Part shown: in pieces, positions 7,525 to 14,752 of the stretch
How the letters are laid out: each line of letters begins with the position of its first letter
Numbering within the stretch: position 1 is the stretch's first letter
Source of the DNA: JAAYLC01 sp964636665
GTDB taxonomy: Bacteria > Bacteroidota > Bacteroidia > Flavobacteriales > Flavobacteriaceae
NCBI GenBank assembly: GCA_964636665.1
Contig: CAZWVT010000034.1
Location: 1-20,586 of the forward strand
Length of the DNA: 20,586 bases
Direction of reading: 5' to 3'
Program-made: the position numbers and the translations under genes
Notes under the pieces: generated by a model
Told to the model about the DNA's origin: nothing
The model's database searches: none
Seen by the model: only the letters and a program-made list of their open reading frames with translations

Positions 7525-8478
7525 CTATCCGCGATAATCACCCATTGCAAGATATTTTTCCATCCTTTGCTCGATTAAATCAGAAGTTTTTAAAGATTTC
7601 AACTTTTTATAATTTGCTCCGATGGCTTTTGCAACCGTTTTGAAAGTTGTTGCTCTGTCACTATGCGCTCCACCAAGCGGTTCTTCTATGATTTCATCGA
7701 TAAGATTTAGCTTCTTCATATCAGTTGCGGTCAGTTTTAAAGCTTCTGCTGCCTGTTCTTTATATTCCCAACTTCTCCACAAAATCGAAGAACAACTTTC
7801 AGGAGATATTACTGAATACCAAGTGTTTTCCAGCATCAGAACCTTATCTCCAACTCCAATTCCCAAAGCACCTCCACTAGCTCCTTCTCCAATGATAACG
7901 CAAATTATCGGCACGCGCAAACGTGTCATTTCAAGAATGTTTTGTGCAATGGCCTGTCCTTGTCCTCTTTCTTCAGCTTCCAATCCCGGAAATGCTCCCG
8001 GCGTATCTATTAAAGTCACGACGGGTATTCCGAATTTTTCTGCAGATTTCATAAGGCGCATCGCTTTTCTGTAGCCTTCCGGATTTGCCATCCCAAAATT
8101 TCGATATTGACGTGTTTTGGTGTTATAGCCTTTTTGTTGTCCTATAAACATATAGGTTTGGTCTCCGATTTTACCGAGACCTCCTACCATTGCTTTATCA
8201 TCTTTGAAATTTCGGTCGCCGTGCAATTCCAAAAAGGTATCTCCACAGATGGCTTTGATATAATCCATCGTATATGGCCGATTTGGATGTCGGGATAGCT
8301 GAACACGTTGCCAAGGCGTCAGGTTTTTGTATATCTCCTTTTTAGTCTCTTTTAATTTTTTTTCTAATTGCTTGCAAGTATTGCTTACGTCAACATTGCT
8401 TTCTTCTCCGATGAGACAGGCTTTCTCATACTGTTCTTGCAATTCTTTTATCGGCAATTCAAAATCCAAGTATTCCAT
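7525..8478 (-). CDS. accA: Acetyl-CoA carboxylase carboxyltransferase subunit alpha
   Basis: Transfers CO2 from carboxybiotin to acetyl-CoA with AccD, making malonyl-CoA for fatty-acid synthesis. It has 317 residues, normal length. An N-terminal helical part (1-55) precedes the crotonase-type core. Landmarks are PWQRVQLSRHPNRPYTMDYI (55-74), FLELHGDR (82-89), AMVGGLGKIG (96-105), TLIDTPGAFPGLEAEERGQ (155-173) and IGEGASGGALGIGVGD (196-211), which form the oxyanion-hole region, and TWYSVISPESCSSILW. A promoter at 8511-8537 and a strong terminator at 7470-7499 make it a unit of its own, although the EamA-type gene 66 bases upstream could also read into it. accD is not in the window. Confidence 0.97.
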   Translation of the reverse strand: MEYLDFELPIKELQEQYEKACLIGEESNVDVSNTCKQLEKKLKETKKEIYKNLTPWQRVQLSRHPNRPYTMDYIKAICGDTFLELHGDRNFKDDKAMVGGLGKIGDQTYMFIGQQKGYNTKTRQYRNFGMANPEGYRKAMRLMKSAEKFGIPVVTLIDTPGAFPGLEAEERGQGQAIAQNILEMTRLRVPIICVIIGEGASGGALGIGVGDKVLMLENTWYSVISPESCSSILWRSWEYKEQAAEALKLTATDMKKLNLIDEIIEEPLGGAHSDRATTFKTVAKAIGANYKKLKSLKTSDLIEQRMEKYLAMGDYRG

Positions 8479-8510
8479 AATACCCTACATTAATAGTTTT
8501 CATGAAAATG

Positions 8511-8537
8511 CAAAGATAAATATTGTTCTTATCTCAA
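8511..8537 (-). promoter_or_regulatory. accA promoter
   Basis: The minus strand has TATCTTTG followed by C (8511-8518), an exact -7 match 32 bases before the accA ATG. A TTG (8535-8537) sits 16 bases upstream, a slightly short spacing for a -33 element. Confidence 0.45.
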
Positions 8538-8544
8538 TAGGCAT

Positions 8545-9432
8545 TCATGTTTGTTTTCTTTTTAAAGTCATCTTAATAATTCCGTTACCGATGACTGTGG
8601 CAAGGATTATCAATGCGCCGTAATAAAATTGAATATCCATCTTTTCAGTATCTCCCAAAACCAACAATGCCAATAAAATTCCATAAATCGGTTCCAAATT
8701 AATGGTAAGCATCACAGTATAAGGGCTGATCCATTTCATCACATAAATGGATGCAATAAATGCATAAGCCGTACAAACGGAAGCCAATATGAATAAAAAC
8801 ATCCAATCACTCAGGGATATTTTAAAAAAATCGGCATTGATACTGTCAGTAAAAAACAAATAAATCGTTATGGCAATCACGCCGATCAATAATTCATAAA
8901 AAGAGATTACGGAAGCTTTGTGATGAAGGATAAATTTCCCATTTATCACTGAAAATAATGCGCTCAAGAATGCAGAAGTTAATGCCAAAGCAATTCCCCA
9001 TGCATAAGAAGTGTCCACCTCAAAAATGATATATAACCCTATCATTACACAAAGTCCGAATAGCACTTCGTAATAAATAATCTTGCGCTTGTAAAATAAA
9101 GGTTCTAAGACCGAGGCGAAAAATGCTCCGGTGGAAAGTACCGCCAAGGTTACGGAAACGTTGGAAACTTTAATTGCCGCAAAAAACGTAATCCAGTGCA
9201 AAGCGATAATAATCCCTCCTCCTGCAAACTTTAATGTCGTTTTCCAGGGGAGTTTTAATCTTTCTTTTCGGATTTTAAGATAAACAAACACCATTATCAC
9301 CGCCAATCCCATTCGATACCAGACTAAAGGAACGGCATCCAAACTGATTAATGCGCCCAATACGGCCGTAAATCCCCAAATAAAAACGATAAAATGAAGG
9401 TGGAGATAGTTGAGGAGTTTGTCGTTTTGCAT
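8545..9432 (-). CDS. EamA/DMT-family transporter
   Basis: Inner-membrane protein of 295 residues made almost entirely of hydrophobic helices, about ten in all, as two repeated EamA halves (roughly 8-140 and 150-285). The short charged loops and a basic C-terminus (KMTLKRKQT) fit the drug/metabolite transporter superfamily. Family members export metabolites or amino acids. The substrate cannot be read from the sequence. The first half has the motif region VPLVWYRMGLAVIMVF, and the second half ends in GDTEKMDIQFYYGALIILATVIGNG, both usual for EamA proteins. It lies upstream of accA on the same strand and is transcribed away from the outer-membrane-protein gene at 9656. No strong promoter is seen. 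Confidence 0.88.
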   Translation of the reverse strand: MQNDKLLNYLHLHFIVFIWGFTAVLGALISLDAVPLVWYRMGLAVIMVFVYLKIRKERLKLPWKTTLKFAGGGIIIALHWITFFAAIKVSNVSVTLAVLSTGAFFASVLEPLFYKRKIIYYEVLFGLCVMIGLYIIFEVDTSYAWGIALALTSAFLSALFSVINGKFILHHKASVISFYELLIGVIAITIYLFFTDSINADFFKISLSDWMFLFILASVCTAYAFIASIYVMKWISPYTVMLTINLEPIYGILLALLVLGDTEKMDIQFYYGALIILATVIGNGIIKMTLKRKQT

Positions 9433-9488
9433 TGCGTGTGAAAATGAAAGCCAAAATACAAAAAACTTCCTATGAAAATTAAGAACTC

Positions 9489-9557
9489 AGGGAAAACCCT
9501 TAGACTCATTTTCAGTAATTGTCCTGATACAGGATGTCCGGTATCTCATTTACTTTG
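9489..9557 (+). promoter_or_regulatory. Palindromes and -7-like element before the outer-membrane protein gene
   Basis: TACTTTG followed by C (9551-9557) resembles the -7 element but is one base short of TAnnTTTG, and no TTG lies at the -33 position. Instead there are two palindromes: AGGG-AAAA-CCCT (9489-9500) and TCCTG-ATA-CAGGA (9522-9534). The second sits where an activator would bind at a promoter lacking a -33 box. This is inference. The spacer 9433-9655 holds no other recognisable feature. Confidence 0.3.
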
Positions 9558-9655
9558 CATCGTGAAATTCTTACAGATACAGCCATTAAAAATCAGCTTA
9601 AAAATTCAACTAAAACATATATTTCTAACTAATCTCTAAACTTAAATTTTAAAAA

Positions 9656-10156
9656 ATGAAACGAATTATCTTAACCACATTAATTGTTGTTTTACATTTC
9701 GGATACAACGCTCAAGCACAAGAAGACACACGTATCGGAGCTTTCCTTGCTTATGGAACCGAAATTGAAAACGTCGGAATTGGTGCAAATGCCGAATTTC
9801 CAATTCTTGAAAACTTTACGATTTCACCATCTTTCATCTATTATTTTCCTAAAGAAGAAATTGGTATAAAAATAAATTGGTTTGAATTAAACGCAAACCT
9901 CAATTATTATTTTGTCGACCAAGACGATATCAGTGCCTATGCTTTGGGAGGATTGAACTACAGCAGTGTAAAAGTAACTTTCGACCAGCCTTGGCTGGGA
10001 AGTTTCTCTAATTCTGATGGTCGTATCGGGCTTAATTTAGGAGGAGGAATCAACTTTAAAATCAGTGACAATATCATTCCTTTTGCAGAAATAAAATATG
10101 TCATTATTGACGGCGGACAGTTAGTTGCAGGTGCCGGCGTTAAATTTAATTTATAA
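9656..10156 (+). CDS. Small outer-membrane beta-barrel protein
   Basis: A 166-residue protein with a signal peptide (about 1-21, ending YNAQA before QEDT). The mature part consists of alternating strands rich in Gly and aromatic residues (IGAFLAYG, ISPSFIYYFP, FELNANLNYYF, ISAYALGGLNYS, GLNLGGGINFKI, PFAEIKYVII, VAGAGVKFNL). This suggests a barrel of roughly eight strands of the OmpX/OmpW-like class. No catalytic residues can be identified, and the function is unknown. It is followed by a stem-loop terminator and then a lipoprotein gene, and lies upstream of a two-component pair. A possible role is as an envelope target of that pair. Confidence 0.8.
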   Translation: MKRIILTTLIVVLHFGYNAQAQEDTRIGAFLAYGTEIENVGIGANAEFPILENFTISPSFIYYFPKEEIGIKINWFELNANLNYYFVDQDDISAYALGGLNYSSVKVTFDQPWLGSFSNSDGRIGLNLGGGINFKISDNIIPFAEIKYVIIDGGQLVAGAGVKFNL

Positions 10157-10209
10157 ACCATTTGAAATCAGCCAAAAAAATCAACTACCCAAATTAAATT
10201 TTTTACACA

Positions 10210-10240
10210 CGGTGGACATTTTTAAAATGTTCACCGTTTT
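10210..10240 (+). terminator. Stem-loop terminator after the outer-membrane protein gene
   Basis: CGGTG-G-ACATTTT (10210-10222) pairs with AAAATGT-T-CACCG (10224-10236), with one G-T pair, and is followed by TTTT. It lies 54 bases past the stop at 10156 and 18 bases before the next ATG, so it probably separates or attenuates between the two genes. Confidence 0.65.
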
Positions 10241-10257
10241 AAGCGTTAAATATTATC

Positions 10258-10815
10258 ATGAAACCTATTAAAACCATTCTTTTTTATTCCTTAGGATTAA
10301 TTATCAGCTTGTTATTATTTTCTTGCAGCAGCGATGACAATGGAGTTGATGAAAACAACAATCCGATTAATACTGGAGACTCTCACACTTATGAAATTAT
10401 TTTTGACAACGGCAAAGAACTTAAAGGTACTGTCCCTAATCGTATGGACAATTTGTTTTACCACCATGCTTTTATTGATTTCAACACGGACACAGGCAGA
10501 GACAGATTGCATCTATTGCTCTTAGACCTCGAAAAATGTGAAATTTCAATCGGCGCGGATTTAGATGAAAACAACCAACCCATTATCGACATGGAAACTT
10601 CAATGATTGTATTCAGCGATTATAGTACAGATCAAATCTATTATGCAACAGACTATTCAGCTACAATAACTAATTTTAAGAAACATGCGGTTGACACTTA
10701 TCACGACTTTCAAGAAGTTGCTTCTTTCACGCTTCAGTTTGAAGGAACATTTATAGATAATATCAATCAAGATTTTCATCAAGTAACCGGAACCATAATT
10801 ATCGTAGAACCGTAA
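10258..10815 (+). CDS. Lipoprotein of unknown function
   Basis: A 185-residue protein with a lipoprotein signal peptide: basic start MKPIK, hydrophobic core, lipobox LLFSC with C23 as the lipidated residue. Ser-Ser-Asp-Asp follows, resembling the acidic Bacteroidota signal that sends lipoproteins to the cell surface. The mature part begins with a short low-complexity linker (DNGVDENNNPINTGDS). It then looks beta-rich (HTYEIIFDNGKELKGTV, FTLQFEGTFIDNI, HQVTGTIIIVEP), similar in style to small flavobacterial lipoproteins, but I do not recognise the family. It follows the outer-membrane protein gene after a terminator hairpin and precedes the response regulator by 221 bases. The 221-base spacer (10816-11036) is AT-rich, with only a weak GAAA/TTTC hairpin near 10834 and the palindrome/promoter listed separately. 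Confidence 0.75.
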   Translation: MKPIKTILFYSLGLIISLLLFSCSSDDNGVDENNNPINTGDSHTYEIIFDNGKELKGTVPNRMDNLFYHHAFIDFNTDTGRDRLHLLLLDLEKCEISIGADLDENNQPIIDMETSMIVFSDYSTDQIYYATDYSATITNFKKHAVDTYHDFQEVASFTLQFEGTFIDNINQDFHQVTGTIIIVEP

Positions 10816-10985
10816 AAAACACAAAAAGGAAATTTTTTTTCAGCTTTTTATAATTAACTGTTTAATGAAATTCAACTAAAAATATGGCTTGATAAATTGC
10901 TTTTACATCATTCTCATAATATGACCACGAACCCTTAACTGCACTACATTTTTAATATTTTAATATTTTTAAAAACTGCTATATT

Positions 10986-11018
10986 ACCGTAAAACAGCTA
11001 ATTTTGCTTTTTTACGGT
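10986..11018 (+). promoter_or_regulatory. Response-regulator promoter inside a long inverted repeat
   Basis: ACCGTAAAA (10986-10994) and TTTTACGGT (11010-11018) are perfect 9-base inverted arms. AGC/GCT (10996-10998/11006-11008) extends the pairing with one mismatch, leaving a 7-base centre. TAATTTTG followed by C (10999-11006) lies in the middle and is an exact -7 element, 31 bases before the ATG at 11037. No -33 TTG is visible. An operator overlapping the promoter, possibly for autoregulation, is the simplest reading. Confidence 0.45.
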
Positions 11019-11036
11019 TTATAAAGTTTAGCAGGA

Positions 11037-11657
11037 ATGAAGATTTTACTTGCGGATGACCATTTTCTGGTTTTGGAGGGTTTGGAAGTTTTATTATCTA
11101 CGTTTGATTTTGTCGATAGAACTCGGAGTGTGTTGAATTATCCAACATTGATAGAGATGTTGAACCAAGAGAATTTTGATGTTCTATTACTCGACATTTA
11201 TTTTGGTGAGCATGACGGCAGAGAAATAATTGGTGAAATCAAGGCATTGCATCCTGAAATGAAAATTATTGCTTTGACAAGTCATGCTGATGCTGCGACA
11301 ATAAAGTCTTCAATAAATGCAGGATTTGACGGATATTTATTAAAAATTGACGGCAGAGAAGAGTTTGACAAAGCTTTAAAAACTGTCAAGAATGGCGAAA
11401 AATATTTTAGTACTAAAACCCAACAGTTGTTTTTTGAAACAACCATCACGAAAAACAAAATTGAATTAACAGACAGAGAAAAAGAGGTGTTACAACTGAT
11501 TGTTCAGGAAAAGACCACGAAAGAAATTGCGAACAAACTGCATTTGTCCGAAAAAACCATTGAAACTCACAGGGGAAATATTATGCAAAAACTAGAAGTA
11601 AAGAATATTGCCGGAATGGTTAAAAAAGCGATATTATTGGGATTGGCAGACATTTAA
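11037..11657 (+). CDS. NarL/FixJ-type response regulator
   Basis: DNA-binding half of a two-component system, 206 residues. The receiver domain (1-120) has the acidic pocket D7/D8, the phosphoacceptor D53 (VLLLDIYFG), the switch Thr/Ser T81/S82 (IIALTSHAD) and the conserved K103 (YLLKID). The LuxR-type helix-turn-helix domain (about 141-202) is LTDREKEVLQLI followed by TKEIANKLHLSEKTIETHRG and NIMQKLEV. All receiver catalytic residues are present, so normal phospho-control is expected. The sensor kinase gene starts 13 bases after the stop, indicating one operon and the cognate pair. The palindrome over the promoter may be its own binding site. Confidence 0.95.
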   Translation: MKILLADDHFLVLEGLEVLLSTFDFVDRTRSVLNYPTLIEMLNQENFDVLLLDIYFGEHDGREIIGEIKALHPEMKIIALTSHADAATIKSSINAGFDGYLLKIDGREEFDKALKTVKNGEKYFSTKTQQLFFETTITKNKIELTDREKEVLQLIVQEKTTKEIANKLHLSEKTIETHRGNIMQKLEVKNIAGMVKKAILLGLADI

Positions 11658-11670
11658 GACTTGTACGATT

Positions 11671-13542
11671 ATGAGAACCGGATTCTTTTTATTTTTTTTT
11701 CTATCGGTACTGATTAAAATTAGCGCCCAAAACCGAGATGAAAATGTAAATGTCGGACCTGAATTTAAAGCTTTAATAGACCAATTAGATGTTTGTATTG
11801 AATCAAAAGACGAGAATTGTCTTAATCTTGCCGACAAAATAATCGAAAAAGGAATAAAAGAAAATGTGCCTTTTTTAGATTATTTGTATTTTAAAAAAGC
11901 TTTTTATTTATTTAGCCAGAATGAAACCGATGCTACAATTGTTTATGCTTTAAAAGCACTCGAGCATCTCCATCCCGAAAAAAAACAACGAACGGATGTT
12001 ACTACTTACAACCTTTTGGGTTCTGCATATTATCGAAAAGGAGATTTAGAAACTGCACTCACTTATTTTTTAAAAATAGCCAACATACTGGAAAATGGTG
12101 ATGATTCCTTAAAGTTAGGCTATCTGTATTCCAACATCGCTACTTTGCTTGGAGAGACAAACAATAATGACAAGCAATTAGAATATCTGCAAATGTCTTA
12201 TAAGATATTGAAAGAAAATAACGAAAAGCACTACATTGCTACGGTGGTCAGCAATCTGGGACTGTGTTATTATCATAAAAGAGATACGACACAAACTTAT
12301 TACTGGTCTGAAAAAGCTTTAAAATTAGCAGAAGACACTCATGATTTAGTTGCCAAGACCCAGTCAAATCTAACTCTATCTTTCGTAGAAAAAGATTTGG
12401 ATAAAGCGTTAACCTATGCGTCGAATTCCATAAAATACGCCGATGAATTAAAAGATAAATCCCATCAATCTTCGGCTTATTATCGTTATGCTGAAGTATT
12501 GAACCGACTTGAAAATTATGAAGAAGCCATAAATTATGCAGAAAAGGCAATTAATTTCGCTTCAGAAACAAGCGACAATATCAAGTTTGGCAGGGCGTCG
12601 TTGACCGCAGGAAACATTTATTACAATTTAGGACGAAAAGAAAAAGCATCCGATTTTTATCGAAATTACATCAATTTCGCAGATGCGATTACATCAGTCG
12701 AAAGTGTAAGAGAAATCAACGAATTGCAAATCAAATACGAAACCGAACTAAAAGAAAAACAACTGGCAGAAAAGGAATTGCAAATTCAAAAGCAAAAATC
12801 AAATTTACTTTTTGCGGTTTTCGGAGGTTCGTTTTTAATCCTCATCTTAGGCGGCACTTTATTCTATCACCGAAAGACACAACAATTAAAATTAGAACAG
12901 CTTCAGCAAGAAAAAGAAAAAGCCATTCTCAATTCGTTTATTTTGGGAGAAGAACGCGAACGCAACCGAATTTCTTATGACTTACACGACGGTGTTGCCG
13001 CAATGATTGGTGCTGCCAAAATGAGTTTGGAAGCCATTCCGCATCTTGAAGAAGAAAAAAAAGTGGAGCAGTTTAACAGAGTTAAAAATATTTTGGAACG
13101 TTCCCATACAGATATTCGCCATATAGCACATAACCTACTTCCTATCGTATTGGAAAAAGAAGGCTTGATCGAGGCGACAAAAAAGTACGTTTCGGAGATA
13201 AATGAAACAGCAATTATCAACATTACTTTCAGTGACCAAAATAGCGGTGTAAACAAGCACTCCAAACAACTGCAATTGATGTTGTTTCGCGTGATACAGG
13301 AATTGGTCAACAACATTATCAAACATTCCCAAGCCCAAAACGCGCATATTACTTTCAGTGATTTCCAAAATGGAATTCTCATTGAAGTCACAGACGACGG
13401 CATAGGATATAATGAAAACGAGAGTCGCGGAAAGCAAGGATTATACAGCATTTCGCAACGTATAAAATCAATTGGCGGAAACTTTAGAATCGTAAGAAAA
13501 AATCAAGGAGGAACAAAAGCGCTGGTAAAATTAAATGTCTAA
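11671..13542 (+). CDS. Sensor histidine kinase with TPR-type periplasmic domain
   Basis: A 623-residue membrane kinase. It has a signal peptide (1-20, ending SAQ), then about nine TPR-like helical repeats (roughly 35-345) that should be periplasmic. One transmembrane helix follows (379-398), then a coiled coil with EREERNR-type charge (about 400-432), and a HisKA_3 dimerisation domain with the phosphorylated H439 in SYDLHDG. The HATPase domain (about 533-623) has the N box QELVNNIIKH (N547/N548), the G1 box TDDGIGY and the G2 region GKQGLYSISQR. This is the NarX/DesK class that pairs with NarL-type regulators. ATG 11671 is used because a TTG at 11608 would add 21 residues inside the regulator gene and hide the signal peptide. 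A T9 tract (11692-11700) lies in the signal-peptide codons. The stimulus is unknown. An assembly gap begins 14 bases downstream. Confidence 0.93.
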   Translation: MRTGFFLFFFLSVLIKISAQNRDENVNVGPEFKALIDQLDVCIESKDENCLNLADKIIEKGIKENVPFLDYLYFKKAFYLFSQNETDATIVYALKALEHLHPEKKQRTDVTTYNLLGSAYYRKGDLETALTYFLKIANILENGDDSLKLGYLYSNIATLLGETNNNDKQLEYLQMSYKILKENNEKHYIATVVSNLGLCYYHKRDTTQTYYWSEKALKLAEDTHDLVAKTQSNLTLSFVEKDLDKALTYASNSIKYADELKDKSHQSSAYYRYAEVLNRLENYEEAINYAEKAINFASETSDNIKFGRASLTAGNIYYNLGRKEKASDFYRNYINFADAITSVESVREINELQIKYETELKEKQLAEKELQIQKQKSNLLFAVFGGSFLILILGGTLFYHRKTQQLKLEQLQQEKEKAILNSFILGEERERNRISYDLHDGVAAMIGAAKMSLEAIPHLEEEKKVEQFNRVKNILERSHTDIRHIAHNLLPIVLEKEGLIEATKKYVSEINETAIINITFSDQNSGVNKHSKQLQLMLFRVIQELVNNIIKHSQAQNAHITFSDFQNGILIEVTDDGIGYNENESRGKQGLYSISQRIKSIGGNFRIVRKNQGGTKALVKLNV

Positions 13543-13556
13543 TCGACAACTCACAA

Positions 13557-13656
13557 NNNNNNNNNNNNNNNNNNNNNNNNNNNNNNNNNNNNNNNNNNNN
13601 NNNNNNNNNNNNNNNNNNNNNNNNNNNNNNNNNNNNNNNNNNNNNNNNNNNNNNNN
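13557..13656. other. Assembly gap (100 N)
   Basis: Exactly 100 N, the usual placeholder for a gap of unknown length. It sits between two converging genes, both of which look complete. Missing sequence could be a terminator only, or could include further genes or a repeat. Confidence 0.99.
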
Positions 13657-13671
13657 TTAATTCATAAAGGA

Positions 13672-14751
13672 TTAACGTTTTGCATTACGCAGTAAAAAGA
13701 TTGCCAAAATTCCAAAAACAATATTCGGAAACCAAGTGGCAATAAACGGCGAAAACGAAGTTTGTTCTGCCATAGTTCCGAAAACTTTATCGAAAAAGAT
13801 AAATACCATCCCGATACTAATTCCGATTGCGAGATTCACTCCCATTCCTCCTCTTCTTTTAACCGATGATACCGCCACGGCTATAATGGTTAAAATATAC
13901 GCAGAAACCGGAAGACTCCAACGTTTGTATCGAACCACCTCATAACGGTTTATTTGAGAAGAACCCCGTGCTTTTTCCTTGGCAATAAACTCATTTAATT
14001 CCCTGTAATTCAATGTTTCTGCAATGTAATTTACAGGCGACAATTCATCGATTGCAAAAGGAAGAATCGTATCAAATCTGGATTTTCTTTCGATAATATC
14101 ATGAGTTTCTCCGACCGTTCTTTTTTCATATCGAAAGAGTGTGTAGGTACTGTCGGCTTCATTGAATTTTATTTGAGATGCGGATATTTTATACTTCAAT
14201 TCATTTCCGTCAAAATGTTCTAAAGTAAAATTACTTCCTATTTTTTCAACAGCATTAAAATAATTTACATACAAGTAATCATTTTCATTCACTTGGGTAA
14301 ACACATCGTTTTGATTTCGATCCTGCCTGCCTTTCTTTAAATAAGTATAAGAAAACTCGTTAAAACCTTGACTTGCATTTGGAGCCAAAAACATGCTGAA
14401 AATTAAAGCTGCAATACAAACAATGGTCGCTCCTATAATGTAAGGTCTTAAAAAACGATAATACGAAACGCCACTGCTGAGAAATGCAATGATTTCTGTA
14501 TTATTTGCCATTTTGGAAGTAAACCAAATGACAGATAAAAATAGAAATAAAGGAAAAAGTAGATTTGCAAAATAAATCGTGAAATCATACAAATACTTCA
14601 TCACTTCCCAAAACGGAACATCGTTCTCTAGGATTTTATCTATTTTTTCAGCCAAATGAACCGTAATCCCGATAGGAACAAAAAGCAAGAGCAACAAAAG
14701 AAATGTGCCTAAATATTTTCCCAATATGTAACGGTCCAGAATGGTAAGCAT
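13672..14751 (-). CDS. LptF/LptG-family permease (YjgP/YjgQ)
   Basis: Inner-membrane permease subunit of the lipopolysaccharide export ABC system (LptB2FG), which extracts LPS from the inner membrane. The 359 residues have the family plan. An N-terminal LDRYILGKYLGTFLLLL start and helices to about residue 125 include KMANNTEIIAFLSSGVSYYRFLRP, the coupling-helix region that contacts LptB. A soluble beta-jellyroll-type periplasmic domain follows (about 125-265), then three C-terminal helices (about 275-355) containing VSSVKRRGGMGVNLAIGI. Sequence alone does not tell LptF from LptG; the second copy is outside the window. The ATG at 14751 follows the tgt stop by one base, so the two are very likely translated together from the tgt promoter. 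Confidence 0.92.
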   Translation of the reverse strand: MLTILDRYILGKYLGTFLLLLLLFVPIGITVHLAEKIDKILENDVPFWEVMKYLYDFTIYFANLLFPLFLFLSVIWFTSKMANNTEIIAFLSSGVSYYRFLRPYIIGATIVCIAALIFSMFLAPNASQGFNEFSYTYLKKGRQDRNQNDVFTQVNENDYLYVNYFNAVEKIGSNFTLEHFDGNELKYKISASQIKFNEADSTYTLFRYEKRTVGETHDIIERKSRFDTILPFAIDELSPVNYIAETLNYRELNEFIAKEKARGSSQINRYEVVRYKRWSLPVSAYILTIIAVAVSSVKRRGGMGVNLAIGISIGMVFIFFDKVFGTMAEQTSFSPFIATWFPNIVFGILAIFLLRNAKR

Positions 14752-14752
14752 A

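Noticed and set aside
7622..8074. A 150-residue + strand reading frame opposite accA
   Set aside because: It is antisense to strongly conserved accA codons and its protein has no recognisable features.
10834..10853. A/T-rich weak hairpin after the lipoprotein gene as a terminator
   Set aside because: The stem has only about four good pairs and almost no GC, too weak to call.
11608..11670. A TTG start extending the sensor kinase by 21 residues into the regulator gene
   Set aside because: The extension lies in another frame of the regulator and would bury the signal peptide that begins at ATG 11671.
12975..13451. A 158-residue minus-strand reading frame opposite the kinase gene
   Set aside because: It is a shadow of the conserved HisKA_3/HATPase region, with no signal or domain of its own.
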